Source: Roseibium aggregatum IAM 12614 (GTDB lineage: Bacteria > Pseudomonadota > Alphaproteobacteria > Rhizobiales > Stappiaceae). Taken from it: a DNA stretch of 64,000 nucleotides. The notes under the pieces are model-generated. The model made no database searches. It saw only the letters and a program-made list of their open reading frames with translations, and was not told the origin of the DNA. Where the stretch lies: positions 186,001 to 250,000 of the forward strand of contig NZ_AAUW01000004.1 of assembly GCF_000168975.1 (NCBI RefSeq), in the 5' to 3' direction. Of this stretch, positions 43,380 to 52,759 are shown piece by piece. The position numbers and the translations under genes are program-made. Each line of letters opens with the position of its first letter. Within the stretch, counting starts at the first letter, position 1.

Positions 43380-44825
43380 TTAGGACGCCTTTTTCGGCCG
43401 CGGCTCGCGCAGAAGAAAAGCAGGAATATGTACGCCGGCACCGAAGGCCGGTTCCAGTTTCTCGTTTCTGGACCGCCTGCCGGATTGCCGCTGCGGAAGA
43501 TTTGAGACCGGAATCGGGTTCAGCATTTCCGGGAGTTCCTCAACCTGCTCTTCCACGACCTCGCGTGGTTTGCTCTGCGACCGGCGACGGCTGGACGGCT
43601 TGGCGTCGGTGGCCTCGTTGTCGTTGCTAGAGCGCGCGTTCCGGGAAGGCTTGCCAGCCTTGCGACGTGCCTTGCGCTCCTGAGCCGCAGCTTCGAAGTC
43701 GATCGCGTCACCCAACCAGTCGATGTCTTTCTTGATCAATGTCTGAATGGCATCGAGATACTTCTGGTCTTCACCGGTCACAAGCGTGAAGGCAGTGCCC
43801 TTGCGACCGGCACGGCCAGTCCGTCCGATCCGGTGCACATAGTCTTCAGCGTTGCTCGGGACATCGAAATTAAAGACGTGGCTCACTTCAGGAATGTCGA
43901 GGCCGCGGGCTGCGACATCGCTTGCCACGAGCAGCTTGATCGTTCCCTTGCGGAAATTATCCAGCATCATCATACGTGTGCGCTGGTCCATGTCGCCATG
44001 GAGAGCGCCAACGTTGTACTCATGACGCTCCAGTGACCGATAAACGGTCGTCACGTCGCGTTTGCGGTTGCAGAACACGATCGCGTTCTGAAGATCTTCA
44101 GCACCTTCAAGCAGATCTCGCAGTGCAGCGCGCTTTTCGTAATCCTTGGAATCGGTCGCTTTCAGAAACTGCGCGACATTTTCAGCCGTCGACGAGGTAG
44201 GTGCGACTTCGATACGGGCCGGGTTCTGAAGGAATGTTTCCGTCAGACGCTGGATTTCTGGCGGCATGGTTGCCGAGAAGAACAGGGTCTGGCGGGTGAA
44301 CGGGATCAGTTTGCAGATCCGTTCGATATCCGGAATGAACCCCATGTCGAGCATGCGGTCGGCTTCGTCGATCACGAGGATTTCGACACCCTGGAGGAGG
44401 AGCTTGCCGCGTTCGAAATGGTCGAGCAGACGGCCGGGCGTCGCGATGAGCACATCGGTGCCGCGGTCCAGTTTCTTGTCCTGCTCGGAAAAGGAAACAC
44501 CACCAATCAGCAGGGCAATGTTGAGCTTGTGATTGGTGCCGTATCTGGAAAAGTTCTCTTCAACCTGTGCTGCGAGTTCGCGCGTCGGTTCGAGAATGAG
44601 CGTACGCGGCATCCGTGCCCTGGCGCGACCCTTTTCAAGCAGCGTCAGCATGGGCAGTGTGAAACTCGCGGTCTTGCCGGTACCGGTCTGGGCGATGCCA
44701 AGAATGTCGCGGCGCTCAAGCACCTGCGGAATGGCTCCCGACTGGATTGCCGTGGGTTCCTTATAACCCGCTGCTTCAACTGCAGCGAGGACCTTCTCGC
44801 TAAGACCGAGAGTATTAAATGCCAT
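43380..44825 (-). CDS. rhlE: DEAD-box RNA helicase, RhlE type
   Basis: A 481-residue helicase from ATG 44825 (MAFNTLGLSEKVLAAVEAAGY). All motifs are present: Q-motif PTAIQ, motif I AQTGTGKT, PTRELAAQ, TPGRLLD, DEAD within VIDEADRMLD, SAT, VASDVAARGLD, and HRIGRTGRAGR. The tail from about residue 390 is basic and Ser/Arg/Lys-rich (ERKARRKAGKPSRN) and probably disordered, as in RhlE proteins that act on ribosome assembly or RNA decay. The symbol reflects family level only. A clear promoter lies upstream. Confidence 0.92.
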   Translation of the reverse strand: MAFNTLGLSEKVLAAVEAAGYKEPTAIQSGAIPQVLERRDILGIAQTGTGKTASFTLPMLTLLEKGRARARMPRTLILEPTRELAAQVEENFSRYGTNHKLNIALLIGGVSFSEQDKKLDRGTDVLIATPGRLLDHFERGKLLLQGVEILVIDEADRMLDMGFIPDIERICKLIPFTRQTLFFSATMPPEIQRLTETFLQNPARIEVAPTSSTAENVAQFLKATDSKDYEKRAALRDLLEGAEDLQNAIVFCNRKRDVTTVYRSLERHEYNVGALHGDMDQRTRMMMLDNFRKGTIKLLVASDVAARGLDIPEVSHVFNFDVPSNAEDYVHRIGRTGRAGRKGTAFTLVTGEDQKYLDAIQTLIKKDIDWLGDAIDFEAAAQERKARRKAGKPSRNARSSNDNEATDAKPSSRRRSQSKPREVVEEQVEELPEMLNPIPVSNLPQRQSGRRSRNEKLEPAFGAGVHIPAFLLREPRPKKAS

Positions 44826-44897
44826 GGAGCGTTTTGCCCGAATGTTGTGATTGTTAATCGGCGGCGCCGTGGGAACCGCCGGTGCCAATGTGCGCAC

Positions 44898-44925
44898 ACC
44901 CTACATTCATGCGCTCAGGTGTCAA
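44898..44925 (-). promoter_or_regulatory. Likely promoter of the DEAD-box helicase gene
   Basis: TTGACA (44925-44920) and TAGGGT (44903-44898), 16 bases apart on the minus strand, lie about 75 bases before ATG 44825, giving a leader of roughly 65 bases. The rest of the 44826-45124 gap (299 bases) is A/T-rich and holds no recognised gene. Confidence 0.6.
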
Positions 44926-45124
44926 TGCACTTGAGAGGTAAAATCTCAAGAAAATAGAGTAATTCGGGTTATGATTTGCCATCTCAGTTAATAGTGCAAC
45001 CAAGTTGGATCATGAAAACGGTTGGTACATCAGTATGCGTTGCCCAAGAAGATGGCGTGACCAAAGGTGTCTGTTTCCGAAAAGTTCGCGTAACCCGGTA
45101 TTCGATACGTAAAATTGCGCAGCG

Positions 45125-45883
45125 TCAGGCAGAAAGAGCCGCCGGTTTGTAGAACAGGTCGTAATCCGTCTTGTAGCGGCGTCTTAGCTGCTGCACCAGC
45201 CGGTCTTCGGTGAAGGACAGCAGCGTTTCCCGGGAAACAAAATTGCCCACGTGATATGAGACCCGGTCTTTTGAGCGAAGTCTCAACGAGCTCTCGGAAA
45301 GAAACTTTGCAAAGGACCGGTCGAAATCTTCAAGCTGCAGAACCAGATCGGCCGTCAGCACGCCCTTGTAGGTCAGCGCGGCAGTCTGGCTACGGAAGAG
45401 ATTGTCCGCTTCCAGATCCGAAATCGAGGCGACGTGGGCCACGAATTGCTGCGGTGTCATGTCCTGACTGAACTGCCGTTCTTCGTAATAGGCGGGAAGG
45501 GTATCGGAACTAAGGATGACCTTCTCATAACAATAGGCAAGCCTGTGCATAGGGTCTTGAACCCATGCGGCAACCTTCATGTCAGGATGGCGGCGCTTGA
45601 GTTCCCGTGCCGTCAACAATTCCACATTCCCATGGAACAGCAATCGCTCGGTCGCAGCAGTCTTGAGGTCAATTCCGGACAGAGCCTTGAGCTTGTCGGT
45701 GCCAGCGAGGCAATGAAGAACCGGGCGCAACAACTGAAATGCGGGCTCGGCAATACGGGCAAAGGCAATTTTATGCTTCGGAAAAGCCAGAAAGACGTGA
45801 TTTCGCAATGGGCGAAGCCGTCTGTCCAGTATCGAATACATCCGGTTTAACATACTACTTTTCCGACCGGTCAAACAGGCCAT
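45125..45883 (-). CDS. Sulfotransferase-like protein with altered PAPS-binding signatures
   Basis: A 252-residue protein resembling bacterial sulfotransferase-2 (carbohydrate type). Recognisable parts are FPKHKIAFARIAEPAFQLL where the 5'-PAPS loop should be, VAAWVQDPMHRLAYCYEKVI in place of the usual V-R-D-P-x-x-R-L-x-S-x-Y segment, and FVAHVASISDLEADNLFRSQ, which matches the family's FRSQ region. The usual Arg of the RDP motif is Gln. It may bind a different donor or be inactive. Starts at 45883 or 45853 are both possible. It is alone between the helicase and parE; convergence or operon links are absent. Confidence 0.65.
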   Translation of the reverse strand: MACLTGRKSSMLNRMYSILDRRLRPLRNHVFLAFPKHKIAFARIAEPAFQLLRPVLHCLAGTDKLKALSGIDLKTAATERLLFHGNVELLTARELKRRHPDMKVAAWVQDPMHRLAYCYEKVILSSDTLPAYYEERQFSQDMTPQQFVAHVASISDLEADNLFRSQTAALTYKGVLTADLVLQLEDFDRSFAKFLSESSLRLRSKDRVSYHVGNFVSRETLLSFTEDRLVQQLRRRYKTDYDLFYKPAALSA

Positions 45884-45953
45884 GCGGGCAAAACAAGTTA
45901 CACCCGATCCGCCCCTTCAAAAAAGATATAGATCAAATTACCCACTGTTGCGG

Positions 45954-47999
45954 CTAAATATCAAGATCCTCAGCGAATTCAGCGTTGTCCTGAATGAAAC
46001 GGAAGCGCGCTTCCGGCTTGTTGCCCATGAGGCGCTCTACGGTGTCATTGGTATCCGTCACCGCATCTTCTTCGACAACGACCTTTAACATCGTGCGCTT
46101 GGACGGATCCATTGTCGTTTCTTTCAACTGAGCCGGCAACATTTCACCCAAGCCCTTGAAACGGCCGATTTCCACCTTGGATTTTCCCTTGAAGACGGTT
46201 TCCATCAACTCATCTTTATGGGCATCGTCGCGTGCATAAAGGGTCTTGCCCCCCTGACTGAGACGATAGAGAGGGGGGACGGCCAGAAAGAGATGACCAC
46301 CACGGATCAGCTCAGGCATTTCCCGGTAAAAGAAAGTAATCAAAAGTGAAGCAATGTGGGCGCCGTCGACGTCGGCATCCGTCATGATGACGATCTTTTC
46401 GTAGCGCAGGTCGCTTTCCCGGTACTGGGAGCGGGTGCCGCAGCCAAGGGCCTGAATGAGATCGGCAAGCTGCTGGTTGGCGACGAGCTTGTCGCGTCCG
46501 GCATTGGCAACGTTCAGGATCTTGCCCCGCAACGGCAGAACAGCCTGGTTGGATCGGTTACGCGCCTGTTTGGCGGAGCCACCTGCCGAGTCACCCTCAA
46601 CGATAAAGAGTTCGGTTCCATCCGACTGGTTCGCCGAACAGTCGGCGAGCTTGCCCGGAAGGCGCAGCTTGCGTACCGCCGTTTTGCGGGCAACGTCCTT
46701 TTCCTGGCGGCGGCGCAAACGCTCGTCTGCGCGATCTATAACCCATTCCAGAAGCTTGTTTGCCTGGTTGGGGGAGGCCGTGAGCCAATGGTCGAATGCA
46801 TCGCGGACAGCCGTCTCCGTAATGCGGGTGGCTTCGTTGGTTGCCAGCTTGTCCTTCGTCTGGCCGACAAACTCTGGCTCACGAATGAAGACTGACAGCA
46901 TGCCGCCGGCAGATGTCATCACATCGTCGCCGGTGATGATGGATGCCTTCTTGTTGTTTGTCAGTTCGCCATAAGCCTTCAGGCCCCGCAGCAGCGCATA
47001 GCGGAAGCCGGCCTCGTGCGTTCCACCTTCCGGCGTCGGCACGGTGTTACAGTAGGAATTGACGAAGCCGTCGCCAGCATACCAGCTAACGGCCCATTCG
47101 ACGGAGCCGTGTTTGCCGGCATTGTCGGTGCGGCCGAAGAAGACATCGTCGACGACGCGGCGTTCCTTGGACAGTCGCTCGTTGAGGAAGTCACGAAGTC
47201 CGCCTGGAAAGTGAAAAACGGCCTCGGACGGTGTTTCGTCCTTTTCCGACAGCAGTTCAGGAGCGCAGTGCCAGCGAATCTCGACACCGCCGAAAAGATA
47301 GGCCTTCGACCTGGCCATCTTCAAAAGACGAGCAGGGATGAACTTGGCGCCCTTGCCGAAGATCTGATCGTCAGGCTTGAAGCTGACCTGGGTGCCGCGT
47401 CTGTTCTGCGTGTCGCCGACCAGTTCCAGCGGTCCCTGAGCATGGCCACGGCGGAAGATCTGGCGATAGAGCTTTCGGCTGCGTGCGACCTCAACGATCA
47501 GTTCTTCAGAAAGGGCATTGACCACTGAGATGCCGACGCCATGCAGGCCGCCGGAGGTCTCATAAACCTTGCTGTCGAATTTTCCGCCTGCGTGAAGCGT
47601 CGTCATGATCACTTCGAGAGCGGACTTGTCCTTGAACTTCGGGTGAGGGTCGACAGGTATGCCTCGGCCGTTGTCGGTGATCGTCAGGTAGCCATCAGCC
47701 GAAAGAGATACGTCGATCCAGGTGGCATGACCGGCAACCGCTTCGTCCATGGAGTTGTCGATCACCTCGGCAAAGAGATGGTGCAACGCCTTTTCATCCG
47801 TGCCGCCTATATACATGCCTGGCCGGCGACGGACTGGCTCGAGCCCTTCAAGAACCTCGATGTCGGCCGCGGAATAGTCGTCGCTGACCGCGACAGGCGC
47901 AACGGGACGCGGCTTTTGTGGAGCGGGGGCGGGCTCGTCACGTGTCATTGGGGCAGCGACCGCCGCGTTGCCTGCAAACAGATCGTCTTTTGCGCTCAT
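45954..47999 (-). CDS. parE: DNA topoisomerase IV subunit B
   Basis: The ATPase/TOPRIM subunit of topoisomerase IV, which separates replicated chromosomes. It has 681 residues, shorter than GyrB. The GHKL motifs are VIDNSMDEAVAG, TITDNGRGIPVD and GGLHGVGISVVNAL; the K-loop region is QTKDKLATNE; TOPRIM carries LFIVEGDSAGGSAKQARNR and IMTDADVDGAHIASLL. The FRFIQDNAEFAEDLDI ending is typical for alphaproteobacterial ParE. The first 40 residues are a proline/alanine-rich extension. parC is not in the window. Confidence 0.96.
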   Translation of the reverse strand: MSAKDDLFAGNAAVAAPMTRDEPAPAPQKPRPVAPVAVSDDYSAADIEVLEGLEPVRRRPGMYIGGTDEKALHHLFAEVIDNSMDEAVAGHATWIDVSLSADGYLTITDNGRGIPVDPHPKFKDKSALEVIMTTLHAGGKFDSKVYETSGGLHGVGISVVNALSEELIVEVARSRKLYRQIFRRGHAQGPLELVGDTQNRRGTQVSFKPDDQIFGKGAKFIPARLLKMARSKAYLFGGVEIRWHCAPELLSEKDETPSEAVFHFPGGLRDFLNERLSKERRVVDDVFFGRTDNAGKHGSVEWAVSWYAGDGFVNSYCNTVPTPEGGTHEAGFRYALLRGLKAYGELTNNKKASIITGDDVMTSAGGMLSVFIREPEFVGQTKDKLATNEATRITETAVRDAFDHWLTASPNQANKLLEWVIDRADERLRRRQEKDVARKTAVRKLRLPGKLADCSANQSDGTELFIVEGDSAGGSAKQARNRSNQAVLPLRGKILNVANAGRDKLVANQQLADLIQALGCGTRSQYRESDLRYEKIVIMTDADVDGAHIASLLITFFYREMPELIRGGHLFLAVPPLYRLSQGGKTLYARDDAHKDELMETVFKGKSKVEIGRFKGLGEMLPAQLKETTMDPSKRTMLKVVVEEDAVTDTNDTVERLMGNKPEARFRFIQDNAEFAEDLDI

Positions 48000-48507
48000 T
48001 CCGTATCGCCTGATGGGTCTTGGGTCACAGTTTTCACTAACTCAGCGCTGTTACCTACACCGAATCATGTCTCAGTTTGAAGGACAAACATAGAACGGCA
48101 AAGGCAATTGGCCAAAAGCCCCCGTTTTCAACAGCCCTCGGCGCTGAAAAGACCCTCTGGCAACACATCATCAACCGGCCTGTGCTGAAATGCAGGACTT
48201 GAATGGGAGGTGTGGCCACGAAATGTGCCAATTCCGCAACAGTTGCTGACAGAGTCATTAGCCGGGTCCCGGTTTGCCTCAGTTGCCCCTGTTCGGCCAT
48301 GTTTGCCCGTCACCCGTTGCGCTAATGTTTGAGACACCCCGACCGGAAGCGACTTCCGTTGCGGGACAGCGTCCGGACAAAAGAGTCAGGAAATTGTCTT
48401 AATTCGGCGTCGTATGGCCCAACTTAGGACGAAATGATCGGCCAGTTTAGGCCATTCCGAAACAGTGGGTCCTGTGAGCGTGAGCTTCGGGATCGAAGAG
48501 ACAGCAA
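48000..48507. other. Intergenic stretch of about 500 bases, no gene recognised
   Basis: Between the divergent parE and ExoR-like genes. Short open frames on the minus strand have no domain, and no ribosome site is convincing. GGCCAGTTTAGGCC near 48440 is a small inverted repeat. The stretch probably holds both promoters. Confidence 0.5.
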
Positions 48508-49443
48508 ATGCGCTTTGCGCGGACAAAAAACAAGAGCGTCCGTCGGGTATCTGTTTCGTTGCCGACGGATAATAGTGTGACTGGGATGCCTAAGAACAGC
48601 ACAAAGCTTCAACGCATGGGAAAAGCCGGAACCGTGCTCGGTGCGTTGATCCTGATCGGACTGACCGGTCCTGTGGCCGCCTTTGACGGGCAGCCGGCGC
48701 CTGCACGTGCGATCGGACCGACAGATCTTTCCCCGTCTGAAGCCCTGCGGGCAGGAGCCCGTCAGTATTATTCCGGCGACAAGGCCGCAGCTCTCGGCTC
48801 GTTGCAATATGCGGCCGAAAACGGTCAGCCCATGGCTGCCTGGAAGTTGGGGGAAATGTATGCCTCCGGCGATGGCGTCAAGGAAGACGACCTCAAGGCA
48901 TTCGAATATTACAGCCAGATCGTCCGTGAACACGGTGAAGATCGTCCGGATGCACCGGACGCCCCCTTTGTTTCAAGCGCCTTTGTCGCCCTTGGGTCTT
49001 ACTATCTCAACGGCATAGAAGGCGCTGTACCAAAGAACGAATCCCGTGCGCGGCAGATTTTCACGCATGCTGCCTCCTATTTCGGCGATGCCGATGCGCA
49101 ATATGAGCTTGGCCGCATGTACCAGGAAAACAACGGCCGCATGGCAGTGCGCTGGTACAATCTGGCTGCGCTGAAGGGGCATGTTGGAGCCCAGGCACGG
49201 CTTGGTGAAACGCTTTATGCGCTCGGCACGTCCGACAAGAAAAAAGCACGCGGCCTGATGTGGATGACGGTTGCCCGGGAACAGGCAAAAGGAACGGATG
49301 CGAATTGGATCCATTCCATGCATGAACAGTATTTCGCGGTTTCGCCCGAGCCTGTCAGGCAGATGGCAAGATCTATGGCTGACGGCTGGCTGAAACAGAA
49401 CCGTCCGGACATGCTCACCGCACAGCAACTGCCCGCACAATAA
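48508..49443 (+). CDS. ExoR-like periplasmic Sel1-repeat protein
   Basis: A protein of 311 residues with an export signal (TVLGALILIGLTGPVAAFDG, about residues 42-60) and then Sel1/TPR-like repeats: ALRAGARQYYSGDKAAALGSLQYAAENGQPMAAWKLGEMYASGDGV, AFVALGSYYLNGI, DADAQYELGRMYQ and HVGAQARLGETLYALG. The order and the QEQ-like ending (MHEQYFAVSPEPVRQMARSMADGW) recall rhizobial ExoR, which restrains the ExoS sensor kinase in the periplasm. A regulatory role in exopolysaccharide or motility is inferred. ATG 48508 has GAAGAGA upstream; ATG 48586 would give a more usual signal-peptide length. Confidence 0.75.
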   Translation: MRFARTKNKSVRRVSVSLPTDNSVTGMPKNSTKLQRMGKAGTVLGALILIGLTGPVAAFDGQPAPARAIGPTDLSPSEALRAGARQYYSGDKAAALGSLQYAAENGQPMAAWKLGEMYASGDGVKEDDLKAFEYYSQIVREHGEDRPDAPDAPFVSSAFVALGSYYLNGIEGAVPKNESRARQIFTHAASYFGDADAQYELGRMYQENNGRMAVRWYNLAALKGHVGAQARLGETLYALGTSDKKKARGLMWMTVAREQAKGTDANWIHSMHEQYFAVSPEPVRQMARSMADGWLKQNRPDMLTAQQLPAQ

Positions 49444-49575
49444 CCCTTCGATTGGAGCAATCCGGTCTGATCGGAAAAAGGCACGCTTGACCGGCGCTTT
49501 TCTCATGCGGGGCATTGCAAAACGAACTACATGCCCTCGGGCTTGCCCGGACCTTCATGAGGCTGGAAACAGGAC

Positions 49576-49884
49576 TTAGAGCGTAGCTCTCGCCCATCGC
49601 GTTTGTTGGAAACTTCCGGATTTTTGGGCGTCGAGCCCGTCCGTTGCCGGGCTCTGGTTCTGCGTAAGCGGGCAGGGGGCGTTGCTGATTTGCCAGGACG
49701 TGTTGTTCAGCACCATTTCACAGGTTGCCATTCGCAATCCTGTCGGACTTTTCAGGCAAATAGATTCACCGATCCCATATTTTTCGCCCTTGTAGCGACA
49801 GGTGCAGGAGACATCCTGAGCCAGTGCGCTAGCGCCGAAACCCAGCGCTCCTGCAAAAAACAAACCGGAAAAAACACAGGTCAC
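49576..49884 (-). CDS. Small secreted cysteine-containing protein
   Basis: A 102-residue product with a clear signal peptide ending near ASALAQ (residues 18-23). The mature part has five Cys residues (SCTCRY, ICLKS, ATCEMVL, APCP), and the pattern GIGESICL...GLRMATCEMVLNNTSW recurs in Rhizobiales hypothetical proteins as I recall. Disulfide-stabilised periplasmic folding is likely. It lies downstream of xthA on the same strand, about 210 bases after it, and is convergent with the ExoR-like gene. The function is unknown. Confidence 0.7.
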   Translation of the reverse strand: MTCVFSGLFFAGALGFGASALAQDVSCTCRYKGEKYGIGESICLKSPTGLRMATCEMVLNNTSWQISNAPCPLTQNQSPATDGLDAQKSGSFQQTRWARATL

Positions 49885-50097
49885 GAAGGTCGAGATTAGT
49901 CTGCCGGCGACCTTTGTCGTTGCCGGAAGGTGTTGTCCGCATGTCGCCGTCGCGGAAGTTGGTCGGCCGAGCGTTATCCCATGATGGGGAAAAGCTTACC
50001 ATGACATCGGCCGTCTGCAAGTCTGGTTTTCGCGTTTCGGCAGCATAGGCAGATAAACGCAACCGGCGGCCTTGGAATGCCGTGGTCAAAATCAGTC

Positions 50098-50880
50098 TCA
50101 GGCGGCGAGTTTGACCCACACCGGCACGTGATCCGACGGCTTCTCCCATCCGCGCACGTGCTTGTCGATACCGCAGCCGGAGAAGCGATCCGTTGCCTGT
50201 GGCGACATCAATATGTGATCGATGCGAATGCCGTTGTTCTTCTGCCAGGCACCGGCCTGATAGTCCCAGAAGGTGAATGTTTCCGGGGCTTCGGTGCATG
50301 ACCGGACGGCTTCAGTGAGGCCAAGATGGGTGAGGGCGCGAAAGCGCTGGCGGCTTTCCGGTTGAAAAAGCGCGTCTTCCAGCCAGTTTTGAGGGTTCTT
50401 GGCATCAACCGGATCGGGAATGACGTTGTAGTCGCCAAGAAGCAGAAACGGCGTTTCTTCCTCTAGGCGCTTTTGTGCATGCGTAATCAGCCGGTCCATC
50501 CACTCGAGCTTGTAGGAAAATTTCTCCGTACCGAGCGGATTGCCGTTCGGAAGATAGAGGCAACCGATTCGAACAGGGCCCTTTTCCGTCGCAAGCCTGG
50601 CTTCGATATACCGGGCCTGCTCGTCCGCGTCGTTCCCCGGCAAACCGCGCTGAATATCGTCAAGCGGGGTCTTGGACAGAAGCGCAACACCGTTGAAACC
50701 CTTCTGGCCGTGCGTCTCGACAGCGTAGCCGAGGTCTTCGAACGGCTGACGCGGAAAGTTCTCGTCGACGGATTTGATTTCCTGAAGGCAGGCAACGTCC
50801 GGCGAGGCTTCCTTCAGCCACTCGAGGACAGTGTCGATACGCGCCTTGACGCCGTTGATGTTCCAGGTCGCAATTTTCAT
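50098..50880 (-). CDS. xthA: Exodeoxyribonuclease III
   Basis: A 260-residue EEP-fold nuclease that acts on abasic sites and 3' ends in base-excision repair. From ATG 50880 it reads MKIATWNINGVKARI, then VACLQEIKS (metal Glu), GYLPNG-like CLYLPNGNPLG, LLLGDYNVIPDPVDAKN (catalytic Asp/Asn), and the C-terminal SDHVPVWVKL with the catalytic Asp-His. The open frame upstream to 50979 runs into erpA's 3' region and is excluded. It follows erpA in the same direction. Confidence 0.94.
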   Translation of the reverse strand: MKIATWNINGVKARIDTVLEWLKEASPDVACLQEIKSVDENFPRQPFEDLGYAVETHGQKGFNGVALLSKTPLDDIQRGLPGNDADEQARYIEARLATEKGPVRIGCLYLPNGNPLGTEKFSYKLEWMDRLITHAQKRLEEETPFLLLGDYNVIPDPVDAKNPQNWLEDALFQPESRQRFRALTHLGLTEAVRSCTEAPETFTFWDYQAGAWQKNNGIRIDHILMSPQATDRFSGCGIDKHVRGWEKPSDHVPVWVKLAA

Positions 50881-50948
50881 GAGCGCGGTTGCCTCACCTG
50901 TTTGAAACGGCCGGGGCAACCGGCTGAAAAGACAAATCTTAGCAGAAT

Positions 50949-51290
50949 TCAGATCGTAAAACTGGTGCCGCAGCCGCATCCGGCAACAGCATTTGGATTG
51001 TTTATCTGAAAAGACTGGCCGATGAGATCATCAACGAAATCGATTTCCGATCCGCCCATATATTGCAGGGAAATGGAATCGATCAGAACCGTCGCTCCGT
51101 TTTTTTCGATCACGAGATCGTCGTCCTCGCGGCTGTCGACCACGTCATATTTATATTGCAGTCCGGAACAGCCGCCCCCTTCCACGCTGACGCGCAGCAT
51201 GCTGCAGTCCGGTTCCTTCGACAAAATCGCAGCAATGCGCTTGGCAGCGCGGTCGCTGACTGTTACGCCAATTTCAAGTGTTTCGGTCAT
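50949..51290 (-). CDS. erpA: A-type Fe-S carrier, ErpA/IscA family
   Basis: A 113-residue HesB-fold protein with cluster ligands GGCSGLQY and the C-terminal GCGCGTSF. It delivers Fe-S clusters to enzymes. The segment [22 protein letters not shown] is typical. Its gene is divergent from dgt and upstream of xthA, an arrangement common in alphaproteobacteria as I recall. It is a second A-type carrier besides sufA in this window. Confidence 0.93.
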   Translation of the reverse strand: MTETLEIGVTVSDRAAKRIAAILSKEPDCSMLRVSVEGGGCSGLQYKYDVVDSREDDDLVIEKNGATVLIDSISLQYMGGSEIDFVDDLIGQSFQINNPNAVAGCGCGTSFTI

Positions 51291-51444
51291 GTTTCACCGA
51301 CTCGCTTTGTTCCGGCCATGTGCGGGAACGTTAAACCTGATTTGTTCAGATAAGTATGTTTTGCGGCCGCTCGCGTCAATGTATTGCCAGCGGACGAAGG
51401 ATCGGCAAACACGGACGGGGTCTGTGAAGGATGGCTGGAAACAG

Positions 51445-52662
51445 ATGAAGGCGGATATCGGATTTGGGGGACAGTCACGCGCGATCTACGCGCAAAACCC
51501 TCTGGAAAGCCGGGGCAGGCTCTTCCCCGAGCCTGACAGCCCGACGCGGACACCCTTCCAGCGAGATCGGGACAGGATTATTCATTCTTCCGCCTTTCGC
51601 CGGCTGAAGCATAAGACGCAGGTGTTTGTCTATCATGAAGGCGACCATTTCCGCACACGGCTGACACATACCATCGAGGTATCGCAGATCGCGCGCTCAC
51701 TGGCGCGCGCCCTTCGGCTCGACGAGGATCTGGCGGAATGCCTGGCTTTGTCGCACGATCTTGGACACACTCCGTTTGGCCACGAGGGGGAAGATGTCAT
51801 GCATGAGTGCATGGCGCCCTATGGTGGGTTCGATCACAATGCCCAATCGCTCAGGGTCGTGACGCATCTGGAACAGCGCTACGCGGAATTCGATGGCCTG
51901 AACCTGGCCTGGGAAACGCTGGAAGGGCTGGTCAAGCACAATGGGCCCTTGATTGATGCCAACGGCGCTCCGCTTGGAAAGTTCAAGGGCGGCCAGTTGC
52001 CCTTTGCGATCCGCGACTACGCCAAACAACAGGATTTGCTGTTGCACACATGGCCGGGCGCTGAAGCACAGGCAGCCGCGATTGCGGACGATATTGCCTA
52101 TGACGCCCATGATCTGGACGACGGATTGAGGGCGGGCCTGTTCGCGATCGAAGACATGCGCGACGTGCCTTTCCTGGCCAATATCCTGGAAGAGGTGGAC
52201 GGCAAGTATCCTGGCCTCGAGGAAAGCCGCCGCATCCATGAGATCGTCAGGCGGTCGATTACACGCATGGTCGAGGATGTCATTCGCGAGGCCGTGCGCA
52301 ATCTGAACGAGGTCGCTCCGCAAAGCGTGCAGGAGATTCGCATGGCTGGCCGCTGCCTTGTCGGCTTCTCTCAGGATATGACGGCTGCGGAAAAGGAAGT
52401 GAAGCGCTTCCTGTTTGCCAGGGTCTACAGGCATGAAGATGTTCTGGCAGTTCGAAAACTGGTCGCAAGGGTCGTTCGGGACCTGTTCGCGCGGTTCCTT
52501 GCCGAACCGGATCTGATGCCGAAACCCTGGAACAGCGGCCTTGGTAACCTGAGCGAAACGGAGACCGCGCGGCTGGTTTGTGACTATATCGCTGGCATGA
52601 CGGACCGCTATGCCATTGAGGAGCATCGCAGACTGTTTGACGACACCCCCGATTTGGGGTAG
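51445..52662 (+). CDS. dgt: dGTP triphosphohydrolase-like protein
   Basis: A 405-residue HD-domain enzyme that removes triphosphate from dNTPs, helping balance the nucleotide pool. HD ligands are visible: [20 protein letters not shown] (His) and [18 protein letters not shown] (His-Asp). The flanking [11 protein letters not shown] and [14 protein letters not shown] are family segments. I choose ATG 51445 with GGAAACAG upstream; GTG 51424 is an alternative, and the longer open frame to 51022 runs opposite to erpA and is not coding. A terminator follows directly. Confidence 0.92.
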   Translation: MKADIGFGGQSRAIYAQNPLESRGRLFPEPDSPTRTPFQRDRDRIIHSSAFRRLKHKTQVFVYHEGDHFRTRLTHTIEVSQIARSLARALRLDEDLAECLALSHDLGHTPFGHEGEDVMHECMAPYGGFDHNAQSLRVVTHLEQRYAEFDGLNLAWETLEGLVKHNGPLIDANGAPLGKFKGGQLPFAIRDYAKQQDLLLHTWPGAEAQAAAIADDIAYDAHDLDDGLRAGLFAIEDMRDVPFLANILEEVDGKYPGLEESRRIHEIVRRSITRMVEDVIREAVRNLNEVAPQSVQEIRMAGRCLVGFSQDMTAAEKEVKRFLFARVYRHEDVLAVRKLVARVVRDLFARFLAEPDLMPKPWNSGLGNLSETETARLVCDYIAGMTDRYAIEEHRRLFDDTPDLG

Positions 52663-52703
52663 GCGCAGAGGCGACTTTACAGCCCTGTGGCGCCGAAGGC
52701 CTC

Positions 52704-52734
52704 GCCCTCGCAGCGCGCGGGGGCTTTGTGTTTT
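52704..52734 (+). terminator. Terminator or attenuator between dgt and argS
   Basis: GCCCTCGC (52704-52711) and GCGGGGGC (52717-52724) pair with one G-U around a 5-base loop and are followed by TTTGTGTTTT. It ends dgt transcription but lies only 25 bases before the argS start, which leaves no room for a promoter in between. Confidence 0.7.
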
Positions 52735-52759
52735 AAAACCAAAACCTGACCGGTGTTCT

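Noticed and set aside
51022..51444. N-terminal extension of dgt
   Set aside because: It is antisense to erpA, and family homology begins only after ATG 51445.
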